Shown one piece after another: positions 8,898 through 17,210 of a DNA stretch of 64,000 bases; position 1 is the stretch's first letter, and each line of letters opens with the position of its first letter. A model generated the notes under the pieces. It searched no databases. It was not told where the DNA came from and saw only the letters and a program-made list of their open reading frames with translations. Source of the stretch: JAJYKC01 sp035545735 (GTDB taxonomy: Bacteria > Acidobacteriota > Terriglobia > Bryobacterales > Bryobacteraceae); the NCBI GenBank assembly GCA_035545735.1, contig DASZXS010000073.1, positions 70,710 through 134,709 on the forward strand, in the 5' to 3' direction. A program made the position numbers and the translations under genes.

Positions 8898-9632
8898 ATG
8901 AAAATCACAGCCGTCATAGCCGCCTACAACGAGTCCGAGTGCATCGGGCCCCTGACCTCGCGGCTGATCGCTACGCTGGACGCGATGGACGGCGCGCATT
9001 GGGAATTGATCTATGTCATAGAGGGAACCGACGGCACGCTCGGCGTCGCTCAGACGTTTGCGGCCCGCCGCCCGGAGATTCGAATTTTATACAACGCCGA
9101 GCCAAGCGGCCTGGGAAACGCGTTCCGAAGGGGATTCGACAGCATATCTCCCGACACGGATCTGGTCGTCACCATGGATGCGGACCTGAACCATCAGCCT
9201 GAGGAAATCCCGGCCCTGGTACGCGCCTTGGTTGAGCGCAAGGCCGACATTGTAGTGGGGTCGCGCAAGATGCGCGGCAGCCTGACGGACGGATTTCCCC
9301 TTTGGAAGGCGGCTCTGAGCGATAGCGTAAACCGCTTCATGCGCCGCGTTCTCGGGACGCCCGTTGCCGACCAGACTTCCGGGTTCCGGGTTTATCGCTC
9401 CGACGCGATCCGGAACGTTTCCTTCGACAACACGGGATTCGCATTTTTGCCCGAAATTCTGGTTCAGGCTCATGCTCGCGGGATGGTCATCGTGGAGGAA
9501 CCGATTCATTTCATCTTCCGCAAGGAAGGCGTCTCTAAGATGAATCTGGCCGCCACCGCCTGGAGCTATCTGTTTCTGTTTCGGGCAGCGTCCAGGAAGA
9601 AACGTCCGCCCATTTCCGAACAGAAGCCCTAG
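8898..9632 (+). CDS. GT2 glycosyltransferase, polyprenyl-phosphate mannose synthase-like
   Basis: The 244-residue protein begins with ITAVIAAYNESECI, the start of a GT-A fold. It contains the metal-binding DxD within TMDADLNHQPEE (about 93-104) and the acceptor-loop motif DQTSGFRVYR, all as in dolichol/polyprenyl-phosphate mannose synthases (DPM1/Ppm1). It probably moves a sugar from GDP- or UDP-sugar to a polyprenyl phosphate on the cytoplasmic face. There are no C-terminal transmembrane helices. The gene is divergent from the GT-C-like membrane protein, separated by only 43 bases, and the two may form a donor/transferase pair. ManA at 2550 could supply the mannose route. Confidence 0.85.
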   Translation: MKITAVIAAYNESECIGPLTSRLIATLDAMDGAHWELIYVIEGTDGTLGVAQTFAARRPEIRILYNAEPSGLGNAFRRGFDSISPDTDLVVTMDADLNHQPEEIPALVRALVERKADIVVGSRKMRGSLTDGFPLWKAALSDSVNRFMRRVLGTPVADQTSGFRVYRSDAIRNVSFDNTGFAFLPEILVQAHARGMVIVEEPIHFIFRKEGVSKMNLAATAWSYLFLFRAASRKKRPPISEQKP

Positions 9633-9716
9633 ATTGATCGCGACGGCCAGGATCGTGGCAGACCGCGAAATCTCCACTCAGTCCGCGTTGTTATATAGTA
9701 GTGCCACCGGAGCATC

Positions 9717-12700
9717 ATGAACAAAGTATTCTGGCTTACTATCCTATCCGCTGCGGGTACGGCACTCATTCAGGGGCAAAATGCGAGGATTGATTTCGAT
9801 CGCCAGGTTCGGCCCATTTTTTCCGACAACTGTTTCGCCTGCCACGGGCCCGATGAAGAGAAGCGTATGGCCAAGCTCCGCCTGGACGTGAAGGACGGCG
9901 GCGCATTCTCCAAGCGGAAGGACTACCAGATTATCGTCCCGGGCGATTCAGCCCACAGCAGGCTGTTTCAGCGAGTCAGTTCGGATAAGAAGGGGTTCAT
10001 AATGCCGCCCCCTTATTCGAACCACACGCTCACCAAGGCGCAAATTGAAACGATCCAGAAATGGATCGATCAGGGCGCGAAATGGGATATGCACTGGTCC
10101 TACACGGTTCCGAAAGCGTCTCCGGTTCCCAAGGTCTCGAATCCGGCATGGGTGAGAAATCCCATTGACGCATTCGTGATGGCAAAACTCGACGAGGAGA
10201 AACTCAAGCCCTCCGTTGAAGCGGACAAAACTACGCTGATTCGCCGGGTCACGTTCGACCTGACCGGGCTTCCGCCGACGCCGGAAGAGGTCAGCGCATT
10301 CCTCGCCGACAAGAGCCCGAAGGCTTACGAAAAAGTTGTGGATCGCCTGCTCCATTCGCCGCGCTATGGAGAGCGCATGGCGATGCACTGGCTGGATCTC
10401 GCCCGCTATTCGGACACCCACGGCTACCACATCGATAGCGCCCGCGAGATGTGGCACTGGCGCGACTGGGTGATCAACGCCTTCAACACCAACATGCCGT
10501 TCGATCAATTCACCATCGATCAGCTTGCCGGCGATCTTCTGCCGAATCCGACCACCGCTCAACTGATCGCCACCGGGTTCAATCGCAATCACATGATCAA
10601 CTTCGAAGGCGGCGCTATCCCGGCGGAGTATCAGAACGAGTACGTCGTGGATCGCGTGGATACCACCGCGGCCACCTGGCTCGGTTCTACGATTGGCTGC
10701 GCCCGCTGCCACGACCACAAATACGATCCGTTCAAGCAGAAGGATTTTTACCGCTTCTACGCGTTCTTCAACAACGTCTGGGAGAGCGGTCTGGATGGTC
10801 AGCGCGGGAACGCGAGGCCTTACCTGATGCTTCCGACGCCGGAGCAGAAAACGGAACTCGACTCGCTGAAAAAGAAACTGGACGATTTGGCCGAAAAGGT
10901 GGATCGCAAGAGCGTGGACGACGCGCAGACGCAATGGGAGTCCACCCGCCTCGAAACTCTGAAGCCGGTAGCCCACGCCGGACTCGCCGCCCACTACGAG
11001 TTTGACGGCAGCCTGTCCGATTCCTCCGGACATTACCGCTATGCGCGCATGGTGAGGGGCGATCTTACCTACGATGCCGGAATCGTGGGGCAGGACGCCG
11101 AGTTCGATGGCGACACCCGCGTGGCGCTCGGCGACCGCGCGGATTTCAATCCGAACAAGAAGTTCTCCATCGCGTTCTGGATTCGCACATCGGGGCATGA
11201 ACCGATGATCGTTTTTGAAAACCTCGCCGATGCGAAACAGAGGCAGGGGCTTGAAGTTTATGTCGATGATTTCGAACTCGCCGGCATTCAGTTCTGGAAA
11301 CCGCGCCTGTACGTCCGGCTGAGCCAGAACTGGCCGGAGAGCGCCCTGGAGGTGAGGTCGTCGGAACGCCTGGATCCGTCGAAGTGGTGTCACGTGACTC
11401 TGAACTACGACGGTTCGAAGAAAGCCTCCGGCGTTCACTTCATCTTCGACGGCAAAAACGCCCCCGCGGAGGTCCTGAAGGATTCGCTCCAAGGGACGAT
11501 TGTCACCGAAGAACCCCTTGAAATAGGAGACAAGACTTTCGGACGCGCATTCAAGGGGCGGCTCGATGATCTCCGGATTTATTCCCGCGAACTGACCCTC
11601 CCGGAAGTGGAGCCTCTGATCACGAATGTGCCGCTGCGCGCGACTCTGCTGATTCCCGAGGATCATCGCAAAGACTCGCAAAAGGAGTGGCTGCGGGATT
11701 ACTACCTGACCAATGAAGCGGCGCCGGATCTGCGGGACGCGTACCTGCTTCAGCAAAAGCTGCGCGAGGAAGAGAAAGACCTGAAGAAGGAAGTCTCCAC
11801 CACGATGGTGATGGCGGAGCGGCCGTTCCCGCGCGCCACCTATGTCCTGGGCCGCGGCGACTACCGCAACAAGGGAGAGAAAGTGACGCCCGGAGTTCCC
11901 GGTGTGCTGCCGCCGCTGCCCAAGGGAGCGCCGCCAAACCGGTTGTCCCTGGCGAAATGGCTTGTGAGTCCCGAGAATCCCTTAACGGCTCGTGTCGTGG
12001 TGAACCGCTACTGGCAGATGTACTTCGGCTACGGCATCGTGAAGACTGTCGAGGACTTCGGATCACAGGGCGAGGCCCCTGTGAATCAGGATCTCCTTGA
12101 CTGGCTTGCGGTGAAATTCATGCAATCGGGATGGGATGTGCGGGCCATGCAGAGGCTGATCGTGACGTCCTCCACCTACCGCCAGGACTCGCGTGTCACG
12201 CCGGAATTGTTGGAACGCGATCCCGAAAACCGGCTGCTTGCGCGGGGCCCCCGGTTCCGCTTGCCGGCTGAAATGATTCGCGACAATGCCCTCGCGGTCA
12301 GCGGACTCCTGAAGGAACATCTGGGTGGTCCGAGCGTAAAGCCGTACCAGCCCAAGGGGCTCTGGGAAGACGTTGCCTTCGGAGACGGTTTCTCCGCTCA
12401 AAGCTACAGCCCCGATCACGGCGACAAGTTGTATCGCCGCAGCATGTATATCTACTGGAAGCGCACTAGCGGCCCTCCAGAGATGTTGACGTTCGATGCG
12501 CCGAATCGCGAGAAATGCACAGCCCGCCGCTTGCTGACCAACACGCCGCTGCAAGCCCTGGTGCTGCTAAACGATCCGGCTTTTATCGAAGCCTCGCGCG
12601 CTTTGGCGCAGCGTACTATTCTGGAAGCCGGAAAAAGCCCGGAGAAGCGCATTGAATACGCGTTCCGCCTGGCTACCGCCCGCAATCCCAACGCGAAGGA

Positions 12701-12890
12701 GCGCACCGTGCTGGAGCGCCTGCAACGCGAGGAGGCGCAGGAATATTCCCAGCATCCCGACGAGGCGAAAAAACTGCTGTCCGTGGGCGAAGCCAAGCCC
12801 GCGGCCAATATTAATCCCGCGGAACTTGCGGCGTGGACCACGGTTACCAGCACGATACTGAACTTAGACGAAACGATCACGAAAGAATAA
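9717..12890 (+). CDS. PSCyt1-DUF1549-LamG-DUF1553 secreted protein
   Basis: The 1057-residue protein starts with a signal peptide (about 1-20). A planctomycete-type cytochrome c segment follows with a single CFACH heme-binding motif at 39-43, then a DUF1549 region (about 140-350, with WLDLARYSDTHGY), a LamG/concanavalin-like jelly roll (about 430-640) and DUF1553 (about 740-1000). This architecture is abundant in Planctomycetes, Verrucomicrobia and Solibacter-type Acidobacteria and is usually placed next to a DUF1501 gene, as here. The role is thought to be extracellular carbohydrate breakdown or redox, but no biochemical function is established that I know of. The LamG insertion suggests glycan binding. 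A possible -10 (TATAGT) lies at 9694-9699. Confidence 0.9.
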   Translation: MNKVFWLTILSAAGTALIQGQNARIDFDRQVRPIFSDNCFACHGPDEEKRMAKLRLDVKDGGAFSKRKDYQIIVPGDSAHSRLFQRVSSDKKGFIMPPPYSNHTLTKAQIETIQKWIDQGAKWDMHWSYTVPKASPVPKVSNPAWVRNPIDAFVMAKLDEEKLKPSVEADKTTLIRRVTFDLTGLPPTPEEVSAFLADKSPKAYEKVVDRLLHSPRYGERMAMHWLDLARYSDTHGYHIDSAREMWHWRDWVINAFNTNMPFDQFTIDQLAGDLLPNPTTAQLIATGFNRNHMINFEGGAIPAEYQNEYVVDRVDTTAATWLGSTIGCARCHDHKYDPFKQKDFYRFYAFFNNVWESGLDGQRGNARPYLMLPTPEQKTELDSLKKKLDDLAEKVDRKSVDDAQTQWESTRLETLKPVAHAGLAAHYEFDGSLSDSSGHYRYARMVRGDLTYDAGIVGQDAEFDGDTRVALGDRADFNPNKKFSIAFWIRTSGHEPMIVFENLADAKQRQGLEVYVDDFELAGIQFWKPRLYVRLSQNWPESALEVRSSERLDPSKWCHVTLNYDGSKKASGVHFIFDGKNAPAEVLKDSLQGTIVTEEPLEIGDKTFGRAFKGRLDDLRIYSRELTLPEVEPLITNVPLRATLLIPEDHRKDSQKEWLRDYYLTNEAAPDLRDAYLLQQKLREEEKDLKKEVSTTMVMAERPFPRATYVLGRGDYRNKGEKVTPGVPGVLPPLPKGAPPNRLSLAKWLVSPENPLTARVVVNRYWQMYFGYGIVKTVEDFGSQGEAPVNQDLLDWLAVKFMQSGWDVRAMQRLIVTSSTYRQDSRVTPELLERDPENRLLARGPRFRLPAEMIRDNALAVSGLLKEHLGGPSVKPYQPKGLWEDVAFGDGFSAQSYSPDHGDKLYRRSMYIYWKRTSGPPEMLTFDAPNREKCTARRLLTNTPLQALVLLNDPAFIEASRALAQRTILEAGKSPEKRIEYAFRLATARNPNAKERTVLERLQREEAQEYSQHPDEAKKLLSVGEAKPAANINPAELAAWTTVTSTILNLDETITKE

Positions 12891-12895
12891 CCCCG

Positions 12896-14344
12896 ATGTG
12901 TAATTGCGATGAACATGAAGTAAAGCAATCCCTTACAAGACGGCACTTTTTTGGGCTCGGCAGTTTCGGGATTGGCACGGCGGCCCTCGCATCGATCATG
13001 GCCCCCGACGCATTCGGTTCCGTCGGCGCCCAGCCCGGTTTTCCTAACTTTCCTCCCAAAGCGAAACGCGTCATTTTTCTTCATCAATCCGGCGGCCCGT
13101 CCCAGATCGATTTGTTCGACTACAAACCGAAACTTCGCGAGATTCAGGGAAAGGATCTGCCGGCCTCGGTGCGCATGGGCCAGCGCATCACCGGCATGAC
13201 GTCGGGGCAAAGCACGCTTCCGGTAGCCTCGTCCCGATTCAAATTCAGCCAGCACGGCCAATCGGGCGCGTGGGTCAGCGAACTGTTGCCTCACACCGCA
13301 AAGATTGTGGACGATATCGCGATCGTCAAAACGGTCAATACCGACGCGATCAACCACGACCCGGCCATCACGTTCATTCAGACCGGATTTCAGCAGCCGG
13401 GGCGTCCGAGCATGGGCGCGTGGATCGACTACGGCCTGGGGAGCGAGAACGAAGATCTCCCCGCGTTCGTCGTTCTGATTTCGCAGCAGAGCGGCCTCAA
13501 CACGGATCAGCCCTTGTTCTCCCGCCTATGGAGCAGCGGCTTCCTGCCGTCGAAATATCAAGGCATTCAGTTCCGTTCCTCGGGCGATCCGGTTTTATAT
13601 TTGACTGACCCTCCGGGCATCACCAAGCAAACGCGCCGCCGGATTCTCGATAGCGTGGGCGCCCTGAATCAGATGCGCCAGCAGACCTTCAACGACCCGG
13701 AAATTGAGACGCGCATCGCTCAATACGAACTCGCGTACAAGATGCAGACCTCGGTGCCGGAGTTAATGGATCTTTCGAAGGAGCCCGATCACATATTCGA
13801 AATGTATGGACCGGATTCGCGCAAGCCCGGCACCTACGCGTCTCACTGCCTGCTGGCCCGCCGGCTCATTGAGCGCAATGTTCGCTTCGTACAGCTTTAC
13901 AAACGCGGTTGGGACCAGCACAACGATCTCCCGCGCGACATTTCGCTGCAATGCCAGAGCGTGGACCAGCCTTCCGCCGCGCTGGTACAGGATCTAAAGC
14001 AGCGAGGCCTTCTCGACGATACGATGGTCATCTGGGGCGGCGAATTCGGGCGTACCGTGTACTGCCAGGGAAAGCTGACAGAAGCGAACTACGGACGCGA
14101 CCATCACGGGCGTTGCTTCACGATGTGGATGGCCGGGGGCGGCATTAAGCCGGGCGCTCAAGTTGGCGAGACGGACGACTTCTGCTACAACGTCGTATCC
14201 GATCCGGTTTCGATCCACGACATGCAGGCGACGATTCTCAACCGCCTGGGCATCGACCACACGAAGTTGACCTATAAGTTCCAAGGCCGCCATTTCCGGC
14301 TGACGGATGTATCCGGCGAAGTAGTGAAGAAGCTGCTCGTCTAG
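12896..14344 (+). CDS. DUF1501 Tat-exported protein
   Basis: The 482-residue protein belongs to the DUF1501 family, whose fold relates to the alkaline phosphatase/sulfatase superfamily. A twin-arginine leader, SLTRRHFFGLGSF, begins near residue 12, so it is exported folded, probably with bound metal. FLHQSGGPSQIDLFDYKP and later VIWGGEFGRT and HHGRCFTMWMAGGG are typical of the family and include likely metal ligands. I chose ATG at 12896, which places the Tat motif correctly. An upstream in-frame start at 12833 would lie inside the preceding gene. It follows the PSCyt1/DUF1553 gene by 5 bases; the two families are regularly paired. The substrate is unknown. Confidence 0.9.
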   Translation: MCNCDEHEVKQSLTRRHFFGLGSFGIGTAALASIMAPDAFGSVGAQPGFPNFPPKAKRVIFLHQSGGPSQIDLFDYKPKLREIQGKDLPASVRMGQRITGMTSGQSTLPVASSRFKFSQHGQSGAWVSELLPHTAKIVDDIAIVKTVNTDAINHDPAITFIQTGFQQPGRPSMGAWIDYGLGSENEDLPAFVVLISQQSGLNTDQPLFSRLWSSGFLPSKYQGIQFRSSGDPVLYLTDPPGITKQTRRRILDSVGALNQMRQQTFNDPEIETRIAQYELAYKMQTSVPELMDLSKEPDHIFEMYGPDSRKPGTYASHCLLARRLIERNVRFVQLYKRGWDQHNDLPRDISLQCQSVDQPSAALVQDLKQRGLLDDTMVIWGGEFGRTVYCQGKLTEANYGRDHHGRCFTMWMAGGGIKPGAQVGETDDFCYNVVSDPVSIHDMQATILNRLGIDHTKLTYKFQGRHFRLTDVSGEVVKKLLV

Positions 14345-14354
14345 CCCACCGGAT

Positions 14355-15296
14355 TTACTGCACCGGTTCCGGCTTGCCGCCGTTCTCGCGGCTGCGCTGT
14401 GCCGCGTCCATGAACTCGAAGATCTTGAGAGTGACGTTGTTTGGGACCGGCGGCGTTCCGGTTTTCATGAACTCGACCACTTGCGCGAGCATCGGCGCAT
14501 AGTCCACTTTGAAGGACGCCTGTACGTTCGATTTGTTGTCGGGCAGGAACGTGACCGCGCCAAAACTGCTGTAAGGCCTGCCCGTCCGGACGGTTCCCAG
14601 GCGGCCGCCTCCCCAGCGCCCGGTTATGACATCGGCGCCCTGCGAGTACGTCCGGGTGACTTCGATCACGTCCGGGCCCATCAGAGTGAACAGCATTTCC
14701 ACCGGGTGTATCCCGTACCAGGTCAGGTCAAGCTGGTGATGTTCCTCCATTGGCCCAGGCCCCCAGACAAAGGCGCCCTGCAAATCGGGCGAGCGCATGT
14801 TCAGTATTTCGGAGTAGCGGAGGGAAGAGGTGCTGAACCACGGGATATGCTTTTCGGCGCCGATCCTGGCGATTTCCTTCGCATCCGCGAGGGTGGATGC
14901 TAGCGGCTTATCGATAAATACCGGCTTGCCGCAGGCAGACGCCTCGCGAAATTGAGCCAGGTGGGGGCGTCCGTCCACGCTCTCCAACAAGATACCGTCC
15001 ACCAGCGGGCACAGGTCCTGAATTTCGTCCACGAACCGGATCTGGTACTTGCCCTTGAGCTCTTCGACGTGTGGAGCGACGCGGTCGCGGCTGGAAGGGA
15101 TATCGGGACTGCCGCCGGCAAACGCGGCCACCACACGCGCTCCTTCGACATGCTCCCTGGCGGAGGAGTCATTCAAAATCCGTGTGAATTCGATTGCGTG
15201 CGATGTGTCCACGCCGATGATCCCCAAGCGGAGATCCGCGGCGAAACCCGGCAGCGAAAACGCGGCCACGGCGATGGCGAGAAGTGTTGGTCTCAA
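14355..15296 (-). CDS. Secreted Gfo/Idh/MocA-type oxidoreductase (TTG start)
   Basis: The encoded protein of 313 residues has a leader (LLAIAVAAFSLPGFAA), then LRLGIIGVDTSHA in place of the usual nucleotide-binding start, and the family motif VFIDKPLASTLADAKEIA with its EKP-like lysine. The usual GxGxxG is altered, so cofactor binding may differ. I chose TTG at 15296-15294: it has an AAAGGA ribosome site 9 bases upstream, sits at the right place for the leader, and overlaps the stop of the PQQ gene as TTGA. The longer open frame to 15665 lies inside the PQQ gene and is unlikely to be used. Export of such proteins is common in Planctomycetes and Solibacter, where they act on sugars. Confidence 0.78.
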   Translation of the reverse strand: MRPTLLAIAVAAFSLPGFAADLRLGIIGVDTSHAIEFTRILNDSSAREHVEGARVVAAFAGGSPDIPSSRDRVAPHVEELKGKYQIRFVDEIQDLCPLVDGILLESVDGRPHLAQFREASACGKPVFIDKPLASTLADAKEIARIGAEKHIPWFSTSSLRYSEILNMRSPDLQGAFVWGPGPMEEHHQLDLTWYGIHPVEMLFTLMGPDVIEVTRTYSQGADVITGRWGGGRLGTVRTGRPYSSFGAVTFLPDNKSNVQASFKVDYAPMLAQVVEFMKTGTPPVPNNVTLKIFEFMDAAQRSRENGGKPEPVQ

Positions 15297-17167
15297 TGGG
15301 CTGAATCCTTTAATGAGAATGCCACGACAGTATCGGAGACGGGCCCCTGGAAAAACCCTCCCCCTCCGGCCGCGATTACGACAAATTGCTTTTTGGAGCG
15401 CTCGCCGAGGTAGGTGGCCGGGGTCGCGTGAGCGCTGGCTTCGAGTTTCGCTTCCCAAAGCTCTTGTCCCGTTTTCGCCGAGAAGGCGCGAAAACGGCGG
15501 TCGGTGGATGCGCCAATAAAGACGAGTCCCCCGGCCGTTACAATCGATCCACCGAGGTTCGGCGTGCCCGTTGGCGGCTGATTTTTCAGTTCGTCGACGA
15601 CACCCAACGGCACGTCCCAGGCAAACTCGCCGCGATCCAGATCGACGGCGATGAGGGAGCCCCATGGGGGCTTCTGGCAGGGCCAGTCGCGTTCATCCCA
15701 GAAGCGCGCGTACGCCCCGCCCTTCGCGTTCCAGCGATGATAACCGGGCGGCCCGGGTTTGTCGTCCTTCTTCATCGACCCCACGGCGCCAACGTTATTC
15801 ACATTTACGAACAGGTAGTGGCTACTCGGATCGAAGGAACCGCCTGACCAGGTGGCGCCGCCCAGTGTTCCCGGCATCACCAGCGTGGGCGTCAAACCGT
15901 ACGGCGTAAAGATGCTTCCGCCAGAGAGAGTGCGAAAGAGATCCGAGCAATACCTGGCATGTTCGGGAGTCACCTTGCTGAGGTCATTCGCCGTGACTTT
16001 CAGAAGCGACAGCGGAGGCGGCTTTAACGGAAACGGCTGAGTGGGCGACGTCTGCTCGCCAGGCACTTCCGATTTCGGGACCCTCCGCTCCTCAATGGGG
16101 AATAACGGCTTGCCGGTAACGCGGTCGAACACAAAAACGAAACCGGATTTGGTCACCTGTGCCACGGCGGGGATCTCCCGTCCGTCACGCTTTAGCATCA
16201 CGAGCACAGGCTGGGCGGGCGGATCGTAATCCCAGAGGTCGTGATGAATCAACTGAAAGTGCCAGATGCGCCGCCCGGTATTGGCGTCGAGCGCGACCAG
16301 GGAGTTGGCGAAGAGATTATTTCCCTTCCGGTCCGCGCCGTAGAAGTCGTACGTCGCCGAGCCGATGGGCAGAAAAATCAAGCCGCGCTTTTCATCGACG
16401 CTCATCAGGGACCAGACATTGGCTCCGGAGCGATTCTTCCATGAATCGCCCTGCCAGGTGTCGTTGCCGAATTCACCGGGGCGCGGCACGGTGTGAAAGA
16501 CCCAGGCCGGTTTCCCCGTTCGCACATCGAAGGCCCGGACCATTCCGCTCGGCCCATGAGAGGGATCTTCCTGCACCGAGGATCCGGTGATCACCAGGTT
16601 GCGGAAGATCGCCGGCGGAGAAGACAGGTAGTAGGGAGCATCCGGCCAGGCGTCCGCCACACCCGCGCGTAAATTCACGATTCCGTTGTCGCCGAAATCG
16701 AGGCATGGCTTCCCGGTCCGGGCATCCAGTTCGATCAGGCGTCCGTCCGGCGTTCCGTAGACGATGCGTCCGCCGGATTTGCCGCCATCCCAATACGCCA
16801 CTCCCCGATTCGCCGCCGAACGCCTTTTCGCCGAATCTTTTTGCGGGTCGAATTTCCAGAGCTCTTTTCCGGTCTCGGCGTCCAGAGCGATCACCCGTCC
16901 GCTGGCGGTGGTCACGTAGAGGGTTGTCCCCACGACGAGCGGCGTCGATTCGAACGCGGCGATTTTGTGACCGATAGCGTTCGGAGTTCCGGGATGCACT
17001 TCGCCGGTGTGGTACACCCAGGCGACGCCCAGCTTCTTCACGTTTCCGGTATTGATCTGGGTGAGCGGAGAGAAGCGCGCACCGCTGGGATCGGCTCCGG
17101 CAAGAATGCAGGGGAGCGCGATGACCGCGGCGGCGAGACGGGGCCACAGGGGACGGGAAGGGAGCAT
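15293..17167 (-). CDS. PQQ-dependent (quinoprotein) dehydrogenase, membrane glucose dehydrogenase type
   Basis: The protein of 624 residues from ATG 17167 has a signal peptide (RPLWPRLAAAVIALPCILAG) and repeated beta-propeller blades of the PQQ type, for example GRVIALDAETGKELWKF, GRLIELDARTGKPCLDFG and MVRAFDVRTGKPAWVFHT. HHDLWDYDPPAQPVL is a conserved stretch of membrane-bound glucose and related polyol dehydrogenases. It oxidises a sugar or polyol in the periplasm and passes electrons to quinone or a cytochrome; no cytochrome c domain is fused. Codons upstream of 17167 to 17293 encode no leader, so the later start is preferred. The downstream Gfo/Idh-like gene is translationally coupled by a TTGA overlap, suggesting a joint role in sugar oxidation. 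Confidence 0.88.
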   Translation of the reverse strand: MLPSRPLWPRLAAAVIALPCILAGADPSGARFSPLTQINTGNVKKLGVAWVYHTGEVHPGTPNAIGHKIAAFESTPLVVGTTLYVTTASGRVIALDAETGKELWKFDPQKDSAKRRSAANRGVAYWDGGKSGGRIVYGTPDGRLIELDARTGKPCLDFGDNGIVNLRAGVADAWPDAPYYLSSPPAIFRNLVITGSSVQEDPSHGPSGMVRAFDVRTGKPAWVFHTVPRPGEFGNDTWQGDSWKNRSGANVWSLMSVDEKRGLIFLPIGSATYDFYGADRKGNNLFANSLVALDANTGRRIWHFQLIHHDLWDYDPPAQPVLVMLKRDGREIPAVAQVTKSGFVFVFDRVTGKPLFPIEERRVPKSEVPGEQTSPTQPFPLKPPPLSLLKVTANDLSKVTPEHARYCSDLFRTLSGGSIFTPYGLTPTLVMPGTLGGATWSGGSFDPSSHYLFVNVNNVGAVGSMKKDDKPGPPGYHRWNAKGGAYARFWDERDWPCQKPPWGSLIAVDLDRGEFAWDVPLGVVDELKNQPPTGTPNLGGSIVTAGGLVFIGASTDRRFRAFSAKTGQELWEAKLEASAHATPATYLGERSKKQFVVIAAGGGGFFQGPVSDTVVAFSLKDSAH

Positions 17168-17210
17168 GGATTCAACCAATGGCCTATTCTTTCGAAGTGG
17201 CCTGTTCCCG

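Noticed and set aside
9948..11756. 602-codon open frame on the minus strand
   Set aside because: It lies wholly antisense to the PSCyt1/DUF1553 gene, whose domains are clear. The translation is rich in Arg, Val and His without any motif, as expected from an antisense shadow in GC-rich DNA.
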